Shown one piece after another: positions 8,300-17,053 of a stretch of DNA of 64,000 bases. The stretch covers positions 1 to 64,000 of the forward strand of contig NZ_FNQR01000009.1 in assembly GCF_900107755.1 (NCBI RefSeq), in the 5' to 3' direction. The notes below the pieces were generated by a model. It was not told where the DNA came from and searched no databases. It saw only the letters and a list, made by a program, of their open reading frames with translations. The DNA is from Thalassobacillus cyri (GTDB taxonomy: Bacteria > Bacillota > Bacilli > Bacillales > Halobacillaceae). A program made the translations under genes and the position numbers. Each line of letters opens with the position of its first letter. Positions within the stretch are counted from its first letter, which is position 1.

Positions 8300-8863
8300 A
8301 TGGAAAACGTGATAAAACAGAAAATTAAACAGATAAAAAAAGGGGATCAAGCTGCATTTGAAGATGTAGTATCTTTTTATCAGAATAAAGTATACCAAAT
8401 TTGCTTCCGCATGATAGGTAATGCACATGAAGCGGAGGATCTTGCACAAGAAGCCTTTATTCGGGCTTATACGAACATTGACCGGTTTGATGAACGGAGG
8501 AAGTTTTCAACCTGGCTATATCGGATTGCTACGAACCTCACTATCGATCGCATTCGTAAGAAAAAACCGGATTATTTTCTGGATGCGGAAGTTAAGGGAA
8601 CGGAAGGGTTGAATATGTATTCTCAACTAGCAGCGGATCAAGCGTTGCCCGAGGAAGAAGTGGAGAGTCTGGAGTTACAGACTTATATCCATAAAGAAAT
8701 TTTGGCCTTGCCTCCTAAATACCGCAGTGTGATTGTGCTGAGGTTTTTAGATGAACTGTCCTTACAGGAAATAGCTGAGGTATTGGAGATTCCTGTTGGT
8801 ACCGTGAAAACCAGGATTCACCGTGGGAGGGAAACGTTGCGAAAAAAACTTCGCCACGTGTAA
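8300..8863 (+). CDS. sigW: ECF RNA polymerase sigma factor SigW
   Basis: Extracytoplasmic-function sigma factor of 187 aa, the same length as B. subtilis SigW, which controls the response to envelope stress and antimicrobial peptides. Region 2 is visible at about 20-92 (DLAQEAFIRAYTNID, FSTWLYRIATNLTIDRIRK) and region 4 at about 130-185 (LPPKYRSVIVLRFLDELSLQ, EIPVGTVKTRIHRGRETLRK). The ribosome binding site is GCGGAGGT. It is followed 14 bp later by its anti-sigma gene rsiW and preceded by a sigma-W-type promoter. Another sigma-W promoter candidate in this window precedes yuaF-floT. Confidence 0.95.
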   Translation: MENVIKQKIKQIKKGDQAAFEDVVSFYQNKVYQICFRMIGNAHEAEDLAQEAFIRAYTNIDRFDERRKFSTWLYRIATNLTIDRIRKKKPDYFLDAEVKGTEGLNMYSQLAADQALPEEEVESLELQTYIHKEILALPPKYRSVIVLRFLDELSLQEIAEVLEIPVGTVKTRIHRGRETLRKKLRHV

Positions 8864-8877
8864 AGGAGTGAAAGGGA

Positions 8878-9531
8878 TTGAATTGTAAACAAGAAGTTAT
8901 CGCTTTGATGCATAAATATTTAGATGACGATTTGACACAACCGGAAGAAAAGAAATTACGCTTCCATTTGCAGTCGTGTAGTGATTGCCAGGCTCACTTC
9001 CATGAATTGAAGCGGACTATAAGTCTCGTAAAGAGTTCGAGTCCTATATCCGCACCTGGGGACTTTACTGCTAATGTAATGTCTAATTTACCACAACAGA
9101 AAAAGCGCAATCATTATATGCGTTGGTTCAGAAATCATCCTTTTTTCACAGCGGCAGCAGTATTTTTCCTCATGATGTTCGGTGGTGTCTTCTCTGCTTG
9201 GACAGAAGACCAGCAAGTCACTGTTTCTAAACAGGAAAACCTTGTAATACAGAATCAGGTGGTCATCGTACCGGAGGATGTTACGGTTGAAGGAGACCTG
9301 GTAGTCCGTAATGGTGATTTGCGGATAGATGGAGCGGTGAATGGTGATGTTACAATTATAAACGGTGACATATTAGAACAGGATAGTGTGCAAGATTCTC
9401 CTTTAGAGGGGGAAAAATATATGGCCTACGTCAGTGGCGAAGTAAATGAAGTGAATCAAGTATTCGAGTGGATGTGGTATCATACCAAAAAAACATTAGA
9501 AGGTGTATTTTCTTTAGGGAACGGGGAATAA
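8878..9531 (+). CDS. rsiW: anti-sigma-W factor RsiW
   Basis: Membrane-bound zinc anti-sigma factor (217 aa; B. subtilis RsiW is 208) that holds SigW until regulated proteolysis. It starts at TTG with AAGGAGTG upstream. The N-terminal ZAS domain has C3 and the H-x3-C-x2-C motif (H30, C34, C37). A single transmembrane helix lies at about 86-107. The extracellular part (about 125-165) has short repeated beta strands (VEGDLVVRNGDLRIDGAVNG, DVTIINGDI) resembling polymer-forming or bactofilin-like repeats. It forms an operon with sigW. Confidence 0.92.
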   Translation: MNCKQEVIALMHKYLDDDLTQPEEKKLRFHLQSCSDCQAHFHELKRTISLVKSSSPISAPGDFTANVMSNLPQQKKRNHYMRWFRNHPFFTAAAVFFLMMFGGVFSAWTEDQQVTVSKQENLVIQNQVVIVPEDVTVEGDLVVRNGDLRIDGAVNGDVTIINGDILEQDSVQDSPLEGEKYMAYVSGEVNEVNQVFEWMWYHTKKTLEGVFSLGNGE

Positions 9532-9567
9532 AAGTAAGGCTGTCATGCCAGACAGCCTTACTTTTAT
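9531..9567 (+). terminator. intrinsic terminator of sigW-rsiW
   Basis: A long perfect hairpin AAAAGTAAGGCTGTC...GACAGCCTTACTTTT starts at the rsiW stop codon. Confidence 0.9.
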
Positions 9568-9669
9568 TAGGAACACAGGGAGGGCATTATCACTGTACAT
9601 GTTAAGTATGATATAATTATATGTACTTTGTTTTTATAAATGTAATTACTGTTAAAAGGAAGTGTAGAC

Positions 9670-10488
9670 ATGCTTGATGGGGGACTTGATGTATTAGATT
9701 ATTTACTTATAGCAATTGATATCGCCCTCGTCTGGTTTGTTGTATATAAATTGATCATGTTGATCAGGGGAACGAAAGCTGTCCAGTTGTTAAAAGGGAT
9801 TTTCGTTGTCCTGGCAATATGGCTGTTTAGCAACTTATTCGGGCTTTCTACGTTAAGATGGCTGACCTCACAAGCGATCACATGGGGTTTTCTGGCAATT
9901 ATCATCTTATTCCAGCCTGAATTCAGACGTGCATTAGAGCAGTTAGGGCGGGGAAGTTTTTTCAGCAGATCGACTTCAGAAGAGCAAGGTGTAGAAAAAT
10001 CCATCCAGGCTATCATCAAATCTTGTAATTATATGGCTAAACGTCGGATTGGAGCTTTGATTACGATTGAAAGAGAAACGGGAATGGGAGATTACGTGGA
10101 AACAGGCATTAATATTGAAGGCCGGCTGACCAGCGAATTGCTGACAAATATTTTTATTCCAAACACCCCATTACACGATGGTGCGGTAATTATCCGTGGT
10201 GATGAAATAGTTGCCGCTGCTTGTTACTTACCTTTATCAGAGAGTCCTTTTATCTCAAAAGAATTAGGTACTCGTCACCGGGCAGCAATGGGAATCAGTG
10301 AAGTGACAGATGCATTGACGATTATCGTATCTGAAGAAACAGGTAATATTTCCTGTACGAAGAATGGTGAATTACACCGTGAGCTTGATCAGGAAAAGCT
10401 GGATGAAATTCTCCATAAAGAATTGAACGCACCGGTTAAAGCCCCTGCTGCAAAGACGTGGAACTGGAGGGGGAAGAAAGATGGATAA
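9670..10488 (+). CDS. cdaA: diadenylate cyclase CdaA
   Basis: Membrane-anchored enzyme making c-di-AMP from two ATP (272 aa; B. subtilis CdaA/YbbP is 273). Three transmembrane helices lie in residues 8-82. The DAC domain (about 95-245) carries the catalytic motifs DGA (D170-G171-A172 in TPLHDGAVI) and RHR (R202-H203-R204 in GTRHRAAMG). It overlaps cdaR by 8 bp and heads the conserved cdaA-cdaR-glmM operon linking c-di-AMP to cell-wall precursor synthesis. c-di-AMP also controls potassium and osmolyte transport in Firmicutes, which would matter for a halotolerant host. Confidence 0.97.
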   Translation: MLDGGLDVLDYLLIAIDIALVWFVVYKLIMLIRGTKAVQLLKGIFVVLAIWLFSNLFGLSTLRWLTSQAITWGFLAIIILFQPEFRRALEQLGRGSFFSRSTSEEQGVEKSIQAIIKSCNYMAKRRIGALITIERETGMGDYVETGINIEGRLTSELLTNIFIPNTPLHDGAVIIRGDEIVAAACYLPLSESPFISKELGTRHRAAMGISEVTDALTIIVSEETGNISCTKNGELHRELDQEKLDEILHKELNAPVKAPAAKTWNWRGKKDG

Positions 10489-11719
10489 ATGGTTTAATAG
10501 CCCCTGGTTTATTCGTGTCATCTCCTTATTACTTGCTATTTTATTGTGGACTACGGTGAATTTAGATGACAATTCGCAAAGTGATGCTTTACTGATCAAT
10601 GATGGTTCCAAGGAATTTGAAGTGCTGAGCAATATTCCATTGGACGTCCAATACAACGATGAAAAATATACGATCAGTGGAGTACCTCAAAGTGTAGCCG
10701 TAACCTTAGAAGGTCCGAATAGTGTGATGACCCCGGTTGTCCGCCAGAAAAATTTTGAAGTATACTTAGATCTTCAGGGTTACGGGCCGGGAACCCATAC
10801 GGTGGACGTTATGCATAGTGGTATATCCAATCGTCTCAACGTCAATATTGAGCCAAAAACAGTTCAAGTGACTGTTGAAGAAAAGGTGGAGAGGGACTTC
10901 GAGGTCGGTGTCGATTTGATTAATGACGAGGAACTCGTAAACAATTATGAAATAGGTGAGGCAACCATCCAACCTTCTGAAGTGACGGTTACCGGTGGGA
11001 AGGATCTGGTGGATAGTGTCGCCCTCGTCAAGGCGATTGTAGACGTCAGAGACACTACGGACACAATTGAAAATGTCCAGGCACCTGTTAAAGTGTATGA
11101 TACCCAAGGAAATGAATTGGACGTGCTTGTGGAACCGAATATAGTTAATGTTACAGTACCTATTAACCTCCCAAGTAAGCAAGTGCCGATCGAGGTACAA
11201 ACGAAGGGGGAAGTCCCGGAAGGCTATGCAATTCAATCGGTGAGTCCGGAAGTGGAAGAAGTTACAATTTATGGTCAGTTGGAAGCCATCAGTCAAATCG
11301 GAAGGATTGCAAATGTGGAAGTAGATGTTAGTGATTTAACGGAATCGACTACAGTAGAAGCAGAAGTTCCTGTACCTAAAGGCATTAAGAAAGTCGATCC
11401 TGAAACGGTAGAGGTAGAAGTAGAAGTTGTTGAAGCGGAGGAACAGGCAGAACAGGTGATTGAAGATGTAGAGATCGGGGTGGCTAACCCGCCAGGAGAA
11501 GGCTCTGTCAGTTTTATTAATCCTGATAATCAACAAATAGCAGTAACCGTGTACGGAAATGAAGCGGATATCAACAATCTTAAATCAGAGGATATTCAGG
11601 CAGTTATTGACGTCGAAGGATTAGAAGCTGGTGAACATGAAGTGCCGATTGAAGTCACCGGACCAGAAAATACATCATTTGAACTCACTAATCCAAATGC
11701 AACGATACGTATTGGATAA
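10481..11719 (+). CDS. cdaR: CdaA regulatory protein CdaR (YbbR repeats)
   Basis: 412 aa with an N-terminal membrane anchor (about 7-27, WFIRVISLLLAILLWTTVNL) and an extracellular chain of four YbbR domains (about 55-400, recurring pattern V-x-V-x-V-P and VTVxG). In B. subtilis it binds CdaA in the membrane and modulates its activity. It is shorter than B. subtilis CdaR (483 aa), mostly because the C-terminal tail is missing. It overlaps cdaA and precedes glmM by 41 bp. The C-terminal half is very acidic (EVEVEVVEAEEQAEQ). Confidence 0.93.
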   Translation: MDKWFNSPWFIRVISLLLAILLWTTVNLDDNSQSDALLINDGSKEFEVLSNIPLDVQYNDEKYTISGVPQSVAVTLEGPNSVMTPVVRQKNFEVYLDLQGYGPGTHTVDVMHSGISNRLNVNIEPKTVQVTVEEKVERDFEVGVDLINDEELVNNYEIGEATIQPSEVTVTGGKDLVDSVALVKAIVDVRDTTDTIENVQAPVKVYDTQGNELDVLVEPNIVNVTVPINLPSKQVPIEVQTKGEVPEGYAIQSVSPEVEEVTIYGQLEAISQIGRIANVEVDVSDLTESTTVEAEVPVPKGIKKVDPETVEVEVEVVEAEEQAEQVIEDVEIGVANPPGEGSVSFINPDNQQIAVTVYGNEADINNLKSEDIQAVIDVEGLEAGEHEVPIEVTGPENTSFELTNPNATIRIG

Positions 11720-11760
11720 TAATAGAATGTTTGTAATGAATGAAGGAGAGAGAAGACATC

Positions 11761-13110
11761 ATGGGTAAATATTTTGGTACAGATGGAGTACGAGGAGTCG
11801 CGAACAAGGATCTAACCCCGGAACTAGCTTTTAAATTAGGACGCTTCGGTGGGTATACAGTGACTAAAGGTGTACAGAAGCCAAAAGTGCTGATAGGACG
11901 TGACACGAGAATTTCCTGTCATATGTTTGAAGGCGCACTGACTGCAGGATTGCTATCGATTGGAGCAGAAGTAATGCGAGTCGGCGTCATTTCTACTCCA
12001 GGGGTCGCTTACTTGACTAAAGCTTTAGGGGCAGAAGCAGGAGTGATGATTTCCGCTTCCCATAACCCAGTAGAGGATAACGGAATCAAGTTCTTTGGTC
12101 CGGATGGTTTCAAGCTTTCTGATGACCAGGAGAATCAAATTGAAGCACTACTTGATAAAGAGGCAGACGACCTTCCGCGTCCGACGGGCGGGGACCTGGG
12201 TCAAGTAAACGATTATTTTGAAGGCGCTCAGCGCTATATGCAATATTTGAAACAGACAGTCGATCACGATTTCGATGGGCTTCATATTGCTTTGGATTGT
12301 GCCCACGGAGCAACTTCCGCACTTGCTTCTCATATGTTTGCTGATTTAGAAGCAGATATTTCTTCCATCGGTTCATCTCCGGATGGCTTGAATATCAATG
12401 ATGGAGTAGGTTCCACCCACCCAGAAGCTGTAAGGAAGCTTGTCCTTGAAAAAGGTGCCGATATCGGGTTAGCTTTTGATGGAGATGGAGATCGTCTGAT
12501 TGCTGTAGACGAAAAGGGTAATATTGTTGACGGAGATCATATCATGTACATATGTGGAAAGCATATGAACGAATCCGGTAGGTTGAATCATTCTACCGTT
12601 GTTTCCACTGTTATGAGTAACCTTGGTTTCTATAAAGCGGTTGAAGCTAATGGGATGAAGAGTGATAAAACAGCGGTAGGAGATAGATATGTAATGGAAG
12701 AAATGCGACAAGGCGGCTACAACCTTGGTGGTGAGCAGTCAGGTCACATCATTTTCCTGGATTATAATACAACTGGTGATGGCATGTTGAGTGCGTTACA
12801 ATTGATCAATGTTATGAAAGATACAGGAAAGCCATTATCGGAGCTCGCTGCTGAAATGAAAAAGTTCCCGCAAGTTTTAAAAAATGTCAAAGTGACTGAT
12901 AAAGCTGCAGTTCAGACTCATCCGCGTATCCAGGAAACAATCAAATCGGTAGAAGAAGAAATGGGTACACAAGGCCGTGTACTTGTCCGACCTTCTGGCA
13001 CAGAACCGCTGGTGCGAATTATGGTTGAAGCACCAACAGAAGAGGAATGCGAAAAGTATGTAGATGAAGTGGTCGAAGTTGTCCAGGAAGAACTGGGTTT
13101 GACAGAATAA
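11761..13110 (+). CDS. glmM: phosphoglucosamine mutase
   Basis: Converts glucosamine-6-phosphate to glucosamine-1-phosphate for UDP-GlcNAc and peptidoglycan synthesis (449 aa; B. subtilis GlmM 448). The ATG at 11761 is used: AAGGAGAGAG lies about 10 nt upstream and the protein then begins [12 protein letters not shown] as in the family. The phosphoserine loop is ISASHNP (S100), the Mg site FDGDGDR (D240, D242, D244), and the phosphate-binding C-terminus [10 protein letters not shown]. It is the last gene of the cdaA-cdaR-glmM operon and is followed by a terminator, then glmS. Confidence 0.97.
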   Translation: MGKYFGTDGVRGVANKDLTPELAFKLGRFGGYTVTKGVQKPKVLIGRDTRISCHMFEGALTAGLLSIGAEVMRVGVISTPGVAYLTKALGAEAGVMISASHNPVEDNGIKFFGPDGFKLSDDQENQIEALLDKEADDLPRPTGGDLGQVNDYFEGAQRYMQYLKQTVDHDFDGLHIALDCAHGATSALASHMFADLEADISSIGSSPDGLNINDGVGSTHPEAVRKLVLEKGADIGLAFDGDGDRLIAVDEKGNIVDGDHIMYICGKHMNESGRLNHSTVVSTVMSNLGFYKAVEANGMKSDKTAVGDRYVMEEMRQGGYNLGGEQSGHIIFLDYNTTGDGMLSALQLINVMKDTGKPLSELAAEMKKFPQVLKNVKVTDKAAVQTHPRIQETIKSVEEEMGTQGRVLVRPSGTEPLVRIMVEAPTEEECEKYVDEVVEVVQEELGLTE

Positions 13111-13121
13111 CATTCTTGACT

Positions 13122-13161
13122 ATGCACAGCCAGCACAGAACCGCTGGCTGTGCATATTTTG
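13122..13161 (+). terminator. intrinsic terminator of the cdaA-glmM operon
   Basis: A perfect 13-bp hairpin ATGCACAGCCAGC...GCTGGCTGTGCAT is followed by ATTTTGTT. Confidence 0.88.
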
Positions 13162-13217
13162 TTATAGGCCAGTTGATAAGGCTATTATACCTGTGTTTGA
13201 AGGTTATAAAATAATGA

Positions 13218-13247
13218 TTGACCTTTAAAAACATTCTCGAGTAAAAT
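13218..13247 (+). promoter_or_regulatory. glmS promoter
   Basis: TTGACC (13218-13223) and TAAAAT (13242-13247) are separated by 18 bp, about 110 bp before the ribozyme cleavage site. This gives a leader long enough to contain the whole ribozyme. Confidence 0.65.
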
Positions 13248-13359
13248 GATTAGTAGCCTTGCTTTTTTGGCCGGCAGGTTTAAAGGTTGCTTATGCAGGT
13301 TAATGGAGTAAGGGTGCATTTAAGAAAAACAAGGAGGGACATGTCAGTTTAATAAATTT

Positions 13360-13531
13360 AAAAGCGCCAGGGCTATTTTCGGTTCGTAATGAAAATAGTT
13401 GACGAGGAGGAGGTTCATCGAGACTTCGGCGGATGCCTCCCGGTTGCGGCACTTCAACCGTTTGTTCAGTTTTTAAAACAAAGAGGCGACTCTTTTGGAC
13501 AACGAAGCTGGGCGTAGTGCAAGAATTAAAA
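13360..13531 (+). promoter_or_regulatory. glmS ribozyme (GlcN6P-activated self-cleaving riboswitch)
   Basis: The leader of glmS contains the ribozyme core almost base for base: AGCGCCAG at the cleavage site (cleavage expected just before G13364), then a P2 hairpin, GACGAGGAGG...TTCATCGAGA, CTTCGGCGGATGCCTCCCGG, and the 3' domain with GGCGACTCTTTTGGACAACG and AGCTGGGCGTAGTGCAAG. In B. subtilis, glucosamine-6-phosphate is the cofactor for cleavage, and the 5'-OH product mRNA is degraded by RNase J. A separate long hairpin (13539-13584, arms AAGGGGCAGAGA/TCTCTGCCCCTT) lies between the ribozyme and the ribosome binding site. The 3' boundary is approximate. Confidence 0.95.
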
Positions 13532-13613
13532 CACGAGAAAGGGGCAGAGAGCTTGCCCCTCATGGGTGCCGGTCTCTGCCCCTTCTGAGGAGATTTAAGG
13601 AGGATGTACCGAC

Positions 13614-15419
13614 ATGTGTGGAATTGTAGGATATATTGGATATGATGATTCGAAAGAAATTTTGTTAAAAGGACTGGAAAAGCTGGAATACCGTGGCTAT
13701 GACTCTGCGGGTATTGCGACGTTGAGCGATAAAGATGTGTATATATCAAAAGTAAAAGGACGCATCGCACAGCTTCGTGAAGCTGTCGATAGTAACGTCA
13801 AGGCAACACTTGGAATCGGGCATACACGCTGGGCAACACACGGACCGCCAAGTCAGGAAAATGCTCACCCGCATCAAAGTCAATCCGGCCGTTTCAATAT
13901 TGTGCACAATGGGGTTATCGAGAACTACCTGGAGGTACGCGATGAATACCTTTCCAATGTTGAATTGAAGAGCCAAACAGATACAGAAATCATCGTACAG
14001 TTGATTGAAGTATTGTATAATGAAATGAAGGACGTAGCGGCTGCATTCCGTAAAGCTGTTGAACTATTGAAAGGTTCTTATGCGATTGCATTAATTGATG
14101 CAGAAGATGAGGATACGATCTATATTGCTAAAAATAAGAGCCCCCTTCTAGTGGGATTGGGAGACGGCTTCAATGTCGTTGCCAGTGACTCGATGGCGAT
14201 GCTTCAAGTAACAGATCAATATCTTGAACTGATGGATAAAGAAACTGTCCTATTGCGTCGCGAATCTGTAGAAATCCTAAAGCTGGATGGCTCTGTAGTC
14301 GAAGAACGTGAGCCATTCACAGCTGAACTGAATGAATCAGATATTGAGAAGGGAACATACCCTCATTTTATGCTGAAAGAAATTGATGAACAGCCGTTAG
14401 TGCTCCGTCGAATCATCCAAGAATATCAGAACGAAGACAATGAAATTAAACTGGACCCGGATGTGCGCCAGGCTATGAAGGATTGTGACCGTATTTATAT
14501 CATCGCTGCAGGTACCAGCTACCATGCAGGGTTGATTGGTAAGCAGTTCATTGAAAAGTTCGCGAAAATCCCTGTGGAAGTACACGTAGCAAGCGAGTTC
14601 TCCTACAACATGCCATTGTTGTCCGAGAAACCGTTGTTCGTCTATATTTCTCAAAGTGGGGAAACCGCGGATAGCCGTGCCGTACTGGTTCAGACAAAAG
14701 AATTGGGACACCCGGCATTGACAATTACGAATGTGCCAGGTTCTACCCTTTCTCGTGAAGCGGATTACACCTTACATTTGCATGCAGGCCCAGAAATCGC
14801 CGTAGCTTCAACGAAAGCTTATACAGCTCAAATGGCAGTGCTGGCTATCCTCGGTGTAGATACAGCAAATGCCAAAGGAATCGATCTAGCCTTCGATCCG
14901 ATGCAGGAACTTGCCATTGTAGCAAACGCAATGGAAGCAATGGCCGATCAAAAAGAAGTATTTGAAGATTTAGCCCATGAATTCCTGGAAACCACACGCA
15001 ACTGCTTCTTTATTGGTCGCAGCATCGATTACTACGTGGGTGTTGAAGGCGCATTGAAGCTTAAAGAAATTTCCTATATTCAGGCAGAAGGTTTTGCCGG
15101 CGGGGAATTGAAGCATGGAACCATCGCCTTAATTGAAGAAGAGACACCAGTCATCGCCCTTGCTACTCAAGCGGCTGTCAATGACTCCATCCGCGGAAAT
15201 GTGCAAGAAGTCATTGCCCGGGGAGCGAATGCCTGTGTAATCAGCATGAAAGGACTGGAAAAAGACGGCGACAGTTTTGTACTGCCGAAAGTACATGAAC
15301 TGCTGACACCGATCGTTTCTGTACTTCCATTGCAGTTGATTTCTTACTACGCAGCCCTTCACCGTGATTGTGATGTAGATAAGCCACGTAACCTTGCAAA
15401 AAGTGTTACAGTGGAATAA
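13614..15419 (+). CDS. glmS: glutamine-fructose-6-phosphate aminotransferase (isomerizing)
   Basis: Makes glucosamine-6-phosphate from fructose-6-phosphate and glutamine, the first committed step to UDP-GlcNAc (601 aa; B. subtilis 600). The N-terminal class II glutaminase has nucleophile C2 (MCGIVGYIG) and [11 protein letters not shown]. Two SIS domains follow (about 285-420 with [10 protein letters not shown], and 455-590). The C-terminus [12 protein letters not shown] is diagnostic. AAGGAGG lies 10 nt upstream of the start. Expression should be shut down by its product through the ribozyme in the leader. A small hypothetical gene follows 24 bp downstream. Confidence 0.98.
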   Translation: MCGIVGYIGYDDSKEILLKGLEKLEYRGYDSAGIATLSDKDVYISKVKGRIAQLREAVDSNVKATLGIGHTRWATHGPPSQENAHPHQSQSGRFNIVHNGVIENYLEVRDEYLSNVELKSQTDTEIIVQLIEVLYNEMKDVAAAFRKAVELLKGSYAIALIDAEDEDTIYIAKNKSPLLVGLGDGFNVVASDSMAMLQVTDQYLELMDKETVLLRRESVEILKLDGSVVEEREPFTAELNESDIEKGTYPHFMLKEIDEQPLVLRRIIQEYQNEDNEIKLDPDVRQAMKDCDRIYIIAAGTSYHAGLIGKQFIEKFAKIPVEVHVASEFSYNMPLLSEKPLFVYISQSGETADSRAVLVQTKELGHPALTITNVPGSTLSREADYTLHLHAGPEIAVASTKAYTAQMAVLAILGVDTANAKGIDLAFDPMQELAIVANAMEAMADQKEVFEDLAHEFLETTRNCFFIGRSIDYYVGVEGALKLKEISYIQAEGFAGGELKHGTIALIEEETPVIALATQAAVNDSIRGNVQEVIARGANACVISMKGLEKDGDSFVLPKVHELLTPIVSVLPLQLISYYAALHRDCDVDKPRNLAKSVTVE

Positions 15420-15443
15420 ATAACTCTCAAAAGGAGTGTACAC

Positions 15444-15701
15444 ATGCTAAAGGAATCGGATTTTCCGACAGAAGAACTTAGGGAACAATGGATCAAGGTC
15501 CGTAACAGAAAACTGGAAGAAATGGCGCAGTACATTCAGCGTTATTTCCACCTTACAAAAGTCAGAGAAAATGACAACAGCTATGAGGTTCAAGGTTATG
15601 TTTATCAGCCAGGATATGGTGAGATAAGGATGGCTTTTGAGTTCACCTATGAGAATGTCGCTAAATTAACCGATTTATTTGACGAGTCTATCGAAAAATA
15701 A
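15444..15701 (+). CDS. small hypothetical protein downstream of glmS
   Basis: 85 aa, not recognised. Coding is supported by AAAAGGAGTG 7-8 nt before the ATG, the tight 24-bp spacing after glmS, and a terminator just after its stop. The protein has a charged amphipathic N-terminal helix (about 6-36, rich in E/R/K with WIKVRNRKLEEMAQYI). A likely beta-rich half follows (about 37-80, SYEVQGYVYQPGYGEIRMAF, then EFTYENVAKLTDLFDE). There is no signal peptide or membrane segment. If co-transcribed it would be subject to glmS ribozyme control, so a link to amino-sugar metabolism is possible but unproven. Confidence 0.75.
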   Translation: MLKESDFPTEELREQWIKVRNRKLEEMAQYIQRYFHLTKVRENDNSYEVQGYVYQPGYGEIRMAFEFTYENVAKLTDLFDESIEK

Positions 15702-15717
15702 ACGTATAAAATTACGA

Positions 15718-15755
15718 ATGAACCCAGTTACATTTAGTAACTGGGTTCATTTTTG
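15718..15755 (+). terminator. intrinsic terminator after the glmS operon
   Basis: A perfect hairpin GAACCCAGTTAC...GTAACTGGGTTC is followed by ATTTTTG. Confidence 0.88.
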
Positions 15756-15800
15756 TGTTATTCTAGGAAATTATAAAAAATGATGGTTGTCGGCAACATT

Positions 15801-16037
15801 TTGTAGTGAGCCGCATCCAGCTCCAGCGCCTACCCCCTCGAGGTCATAAGTCAATCCTCTCTGTGATTAGGAAAACTCGGCTTATCGCCAATGGTTTATG
15901 GCGAAAGCCTTAGTTTTACTTATACTTTAAACCTTTATTAAACTGCATTGGAATGAAAGTACAAAAAACGTCACGACGAGGCTTGACTTAAGCTTGTCGA
16001 ACGTCATTACTAGCAAGGCGCTTGCGCTTTTGTTCTA
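15801..16037 (-). repeat. dispersed intergenic repeat, copy R1
   Basis: This copy shares blocks with R2 (21864-22187) and R3 (53717-53806): GCATCCAGCTCC, GCGCCTACCCCCTCGAGGTC, TAAGTCAATCC, GGCTTATCGCC, TTAAGCTTGTCG and GGCGCTTGCGCTTTTGTT. On the minus strand it begins at the stop codon of the tdcB-like gene and forms its 3' untranslated region. A stem AACGTTCGAC/GTCGTGACGTT followed by T5 (about 15964-16004, minus strand) could terminate that gene. Nothing else is seen in 15756-16034. Confidence 0.85.
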
Positions 16038-16997
16038 TTTAATATTTGTATTAACGATCAGCTCTTCGATTTTTCCTATATCCACATTCCCTCCTGACAC
16101 CACGGTAACGATTTTTTTGTTTTCCAAAGGCAGACGACCATTAATCATCGCCGCAATGGCAACTGCGCTGGATGGTTCAATCAGCTGCTTCATTCGCTCC
16201 ATGACAAAGCTGAAGGCGAAGCGGATCTCCTCTTCCGAGACTAATACGAGCTCATCAAGATATTTTTGCAAAACAGGGAATGTCAGATCACCGGGCTGTG
16301 ATGTGCGCAGTCCATCAGCAATCGTTCTGGTAGCTGGGATAGCAGTGATTTTATTATTCTGTAGGGAGAGGAACGTGTCATTAGCGGAATCGGGCTCTGC
16401 CCCATATACTTTGACAGCCGGGTTGGTTTCTTTTATAGCTGTCAGGATACCGGAAATGAGTCCGCCGCCCCCTACCGGTACGACAACTGCGTCTACATCT
16501 TTCACTTGATCAAGTATTTCCAGACCAACGGTCCCCTGACCAGCCATGATGTAAGGATCATCATAGGGCGGTATATAGATACCTGACTGTGCTTCAGCGA
16601 GCTCTTTTGCTCTTGGTATCCGTTCAGCTGAAGTTGTGCCGCAGGATTCGATTTTGCCATTGTAAGCCTGGATAGCATTCGTTTTACATTGGTTGGCGTC
16701 TGTAGGCACTACAATAGTAGCAGGGATGTCCAGCTGGTTAGCGATATAAGCTACAGCCTGGCCATGGTTGCCGGAAGAAGCGGCGGTGATTGATTTTGCG
16801 CCTTCTTTGACTGCTTGTTTTACTTTGTTCGTTGCACCGCGGATTTTAAATGAGCCTGTCTTTTGCAGGTGTTCTGATTTCAAAAATAACTGATTATTAC
16901 ACAGCTTGGAGAGCTGTGCGGACTGCAGGATCGGCGTAGTATGAATGGTATCAGTAATATTTTCTTGTGCTGTTTTGATATCTTGTACATTGATCAT
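16035..16997 (-). CDS. PLP-dependent threonine/serine dehydratase, catabolic type
   Basis: 320-aa fold-type II PLP enzyme deaminating threonine to 2-oxobutyrate (or serine to pyruvate); serine racemase is a close relative. The PLP lysine is K51 in GSFKIRGATNK. SSGNHGQAVAY and the glycine loop VPVGGGGLISG bind cofactor and phosphate. It lacks the C-terminal regulatory ACT-like domains of biosynthetic IlvA, which points to a TdcB/YkkB-like catabolic enzyme. The ribosome binding site is a moderate AAGGGGTATC. It lies just downstream of nifS on the same strand (56 bp) and could be co-transcribed. Its stop codon TAG falls in the last bases of repeat R1. Threonine versus serine preference cannot be settled by sequence. 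Confidence 0.85.
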   Translation of the reverse strand: MINVQDIKTAQENITDTIHTTPILQSAQLSKLCNNQLFLKSEHLQKTGSFKIRGATNKVKQAVKEGAKSITAASSGNHGQAVAYIANQLDIPATIVVPTDANQCKTNAIQAYNGKIESCGTTSAERIPRAKELAEAQSGIYIPPYDDPYIMAGQGTVGLEILDQVKDVDAVVVPVGGGGLISGILTAIKETNPAVKVYGAEPDSANDTFLSLQNNKITAIPATRTIADGLRTSQPGDLTFPVLQKYLDELVLVSEEEIRFAFSFVMERMKQLIEPSSAVAIAAMINGRLPLENKKIVTVVSGGNVDIGKIEELIVNTNIK

Positions 16998-17053
16998 CAG
17001 GATACCCCTTTCTGATTACATTACTATTATTCTAGCAGAAGGGATTTCAAAAT

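Noticed and set aside
10766-11296. A 176-codon frame antisense to cdaR
   Set aside because: It lies wholly inside a conserved gene, has no start signal, and its composition (His/Asn/Cys-rich) looks like a mirror of the sense codons.
13341-13352. A 3-codon upstream ORF in the glmS leader as a regulatory peptide
   Set aside because: The spacing between AAGGAGG and ATG is only about 3 nt, too short for good initiation; kept only as part of a leader observation.
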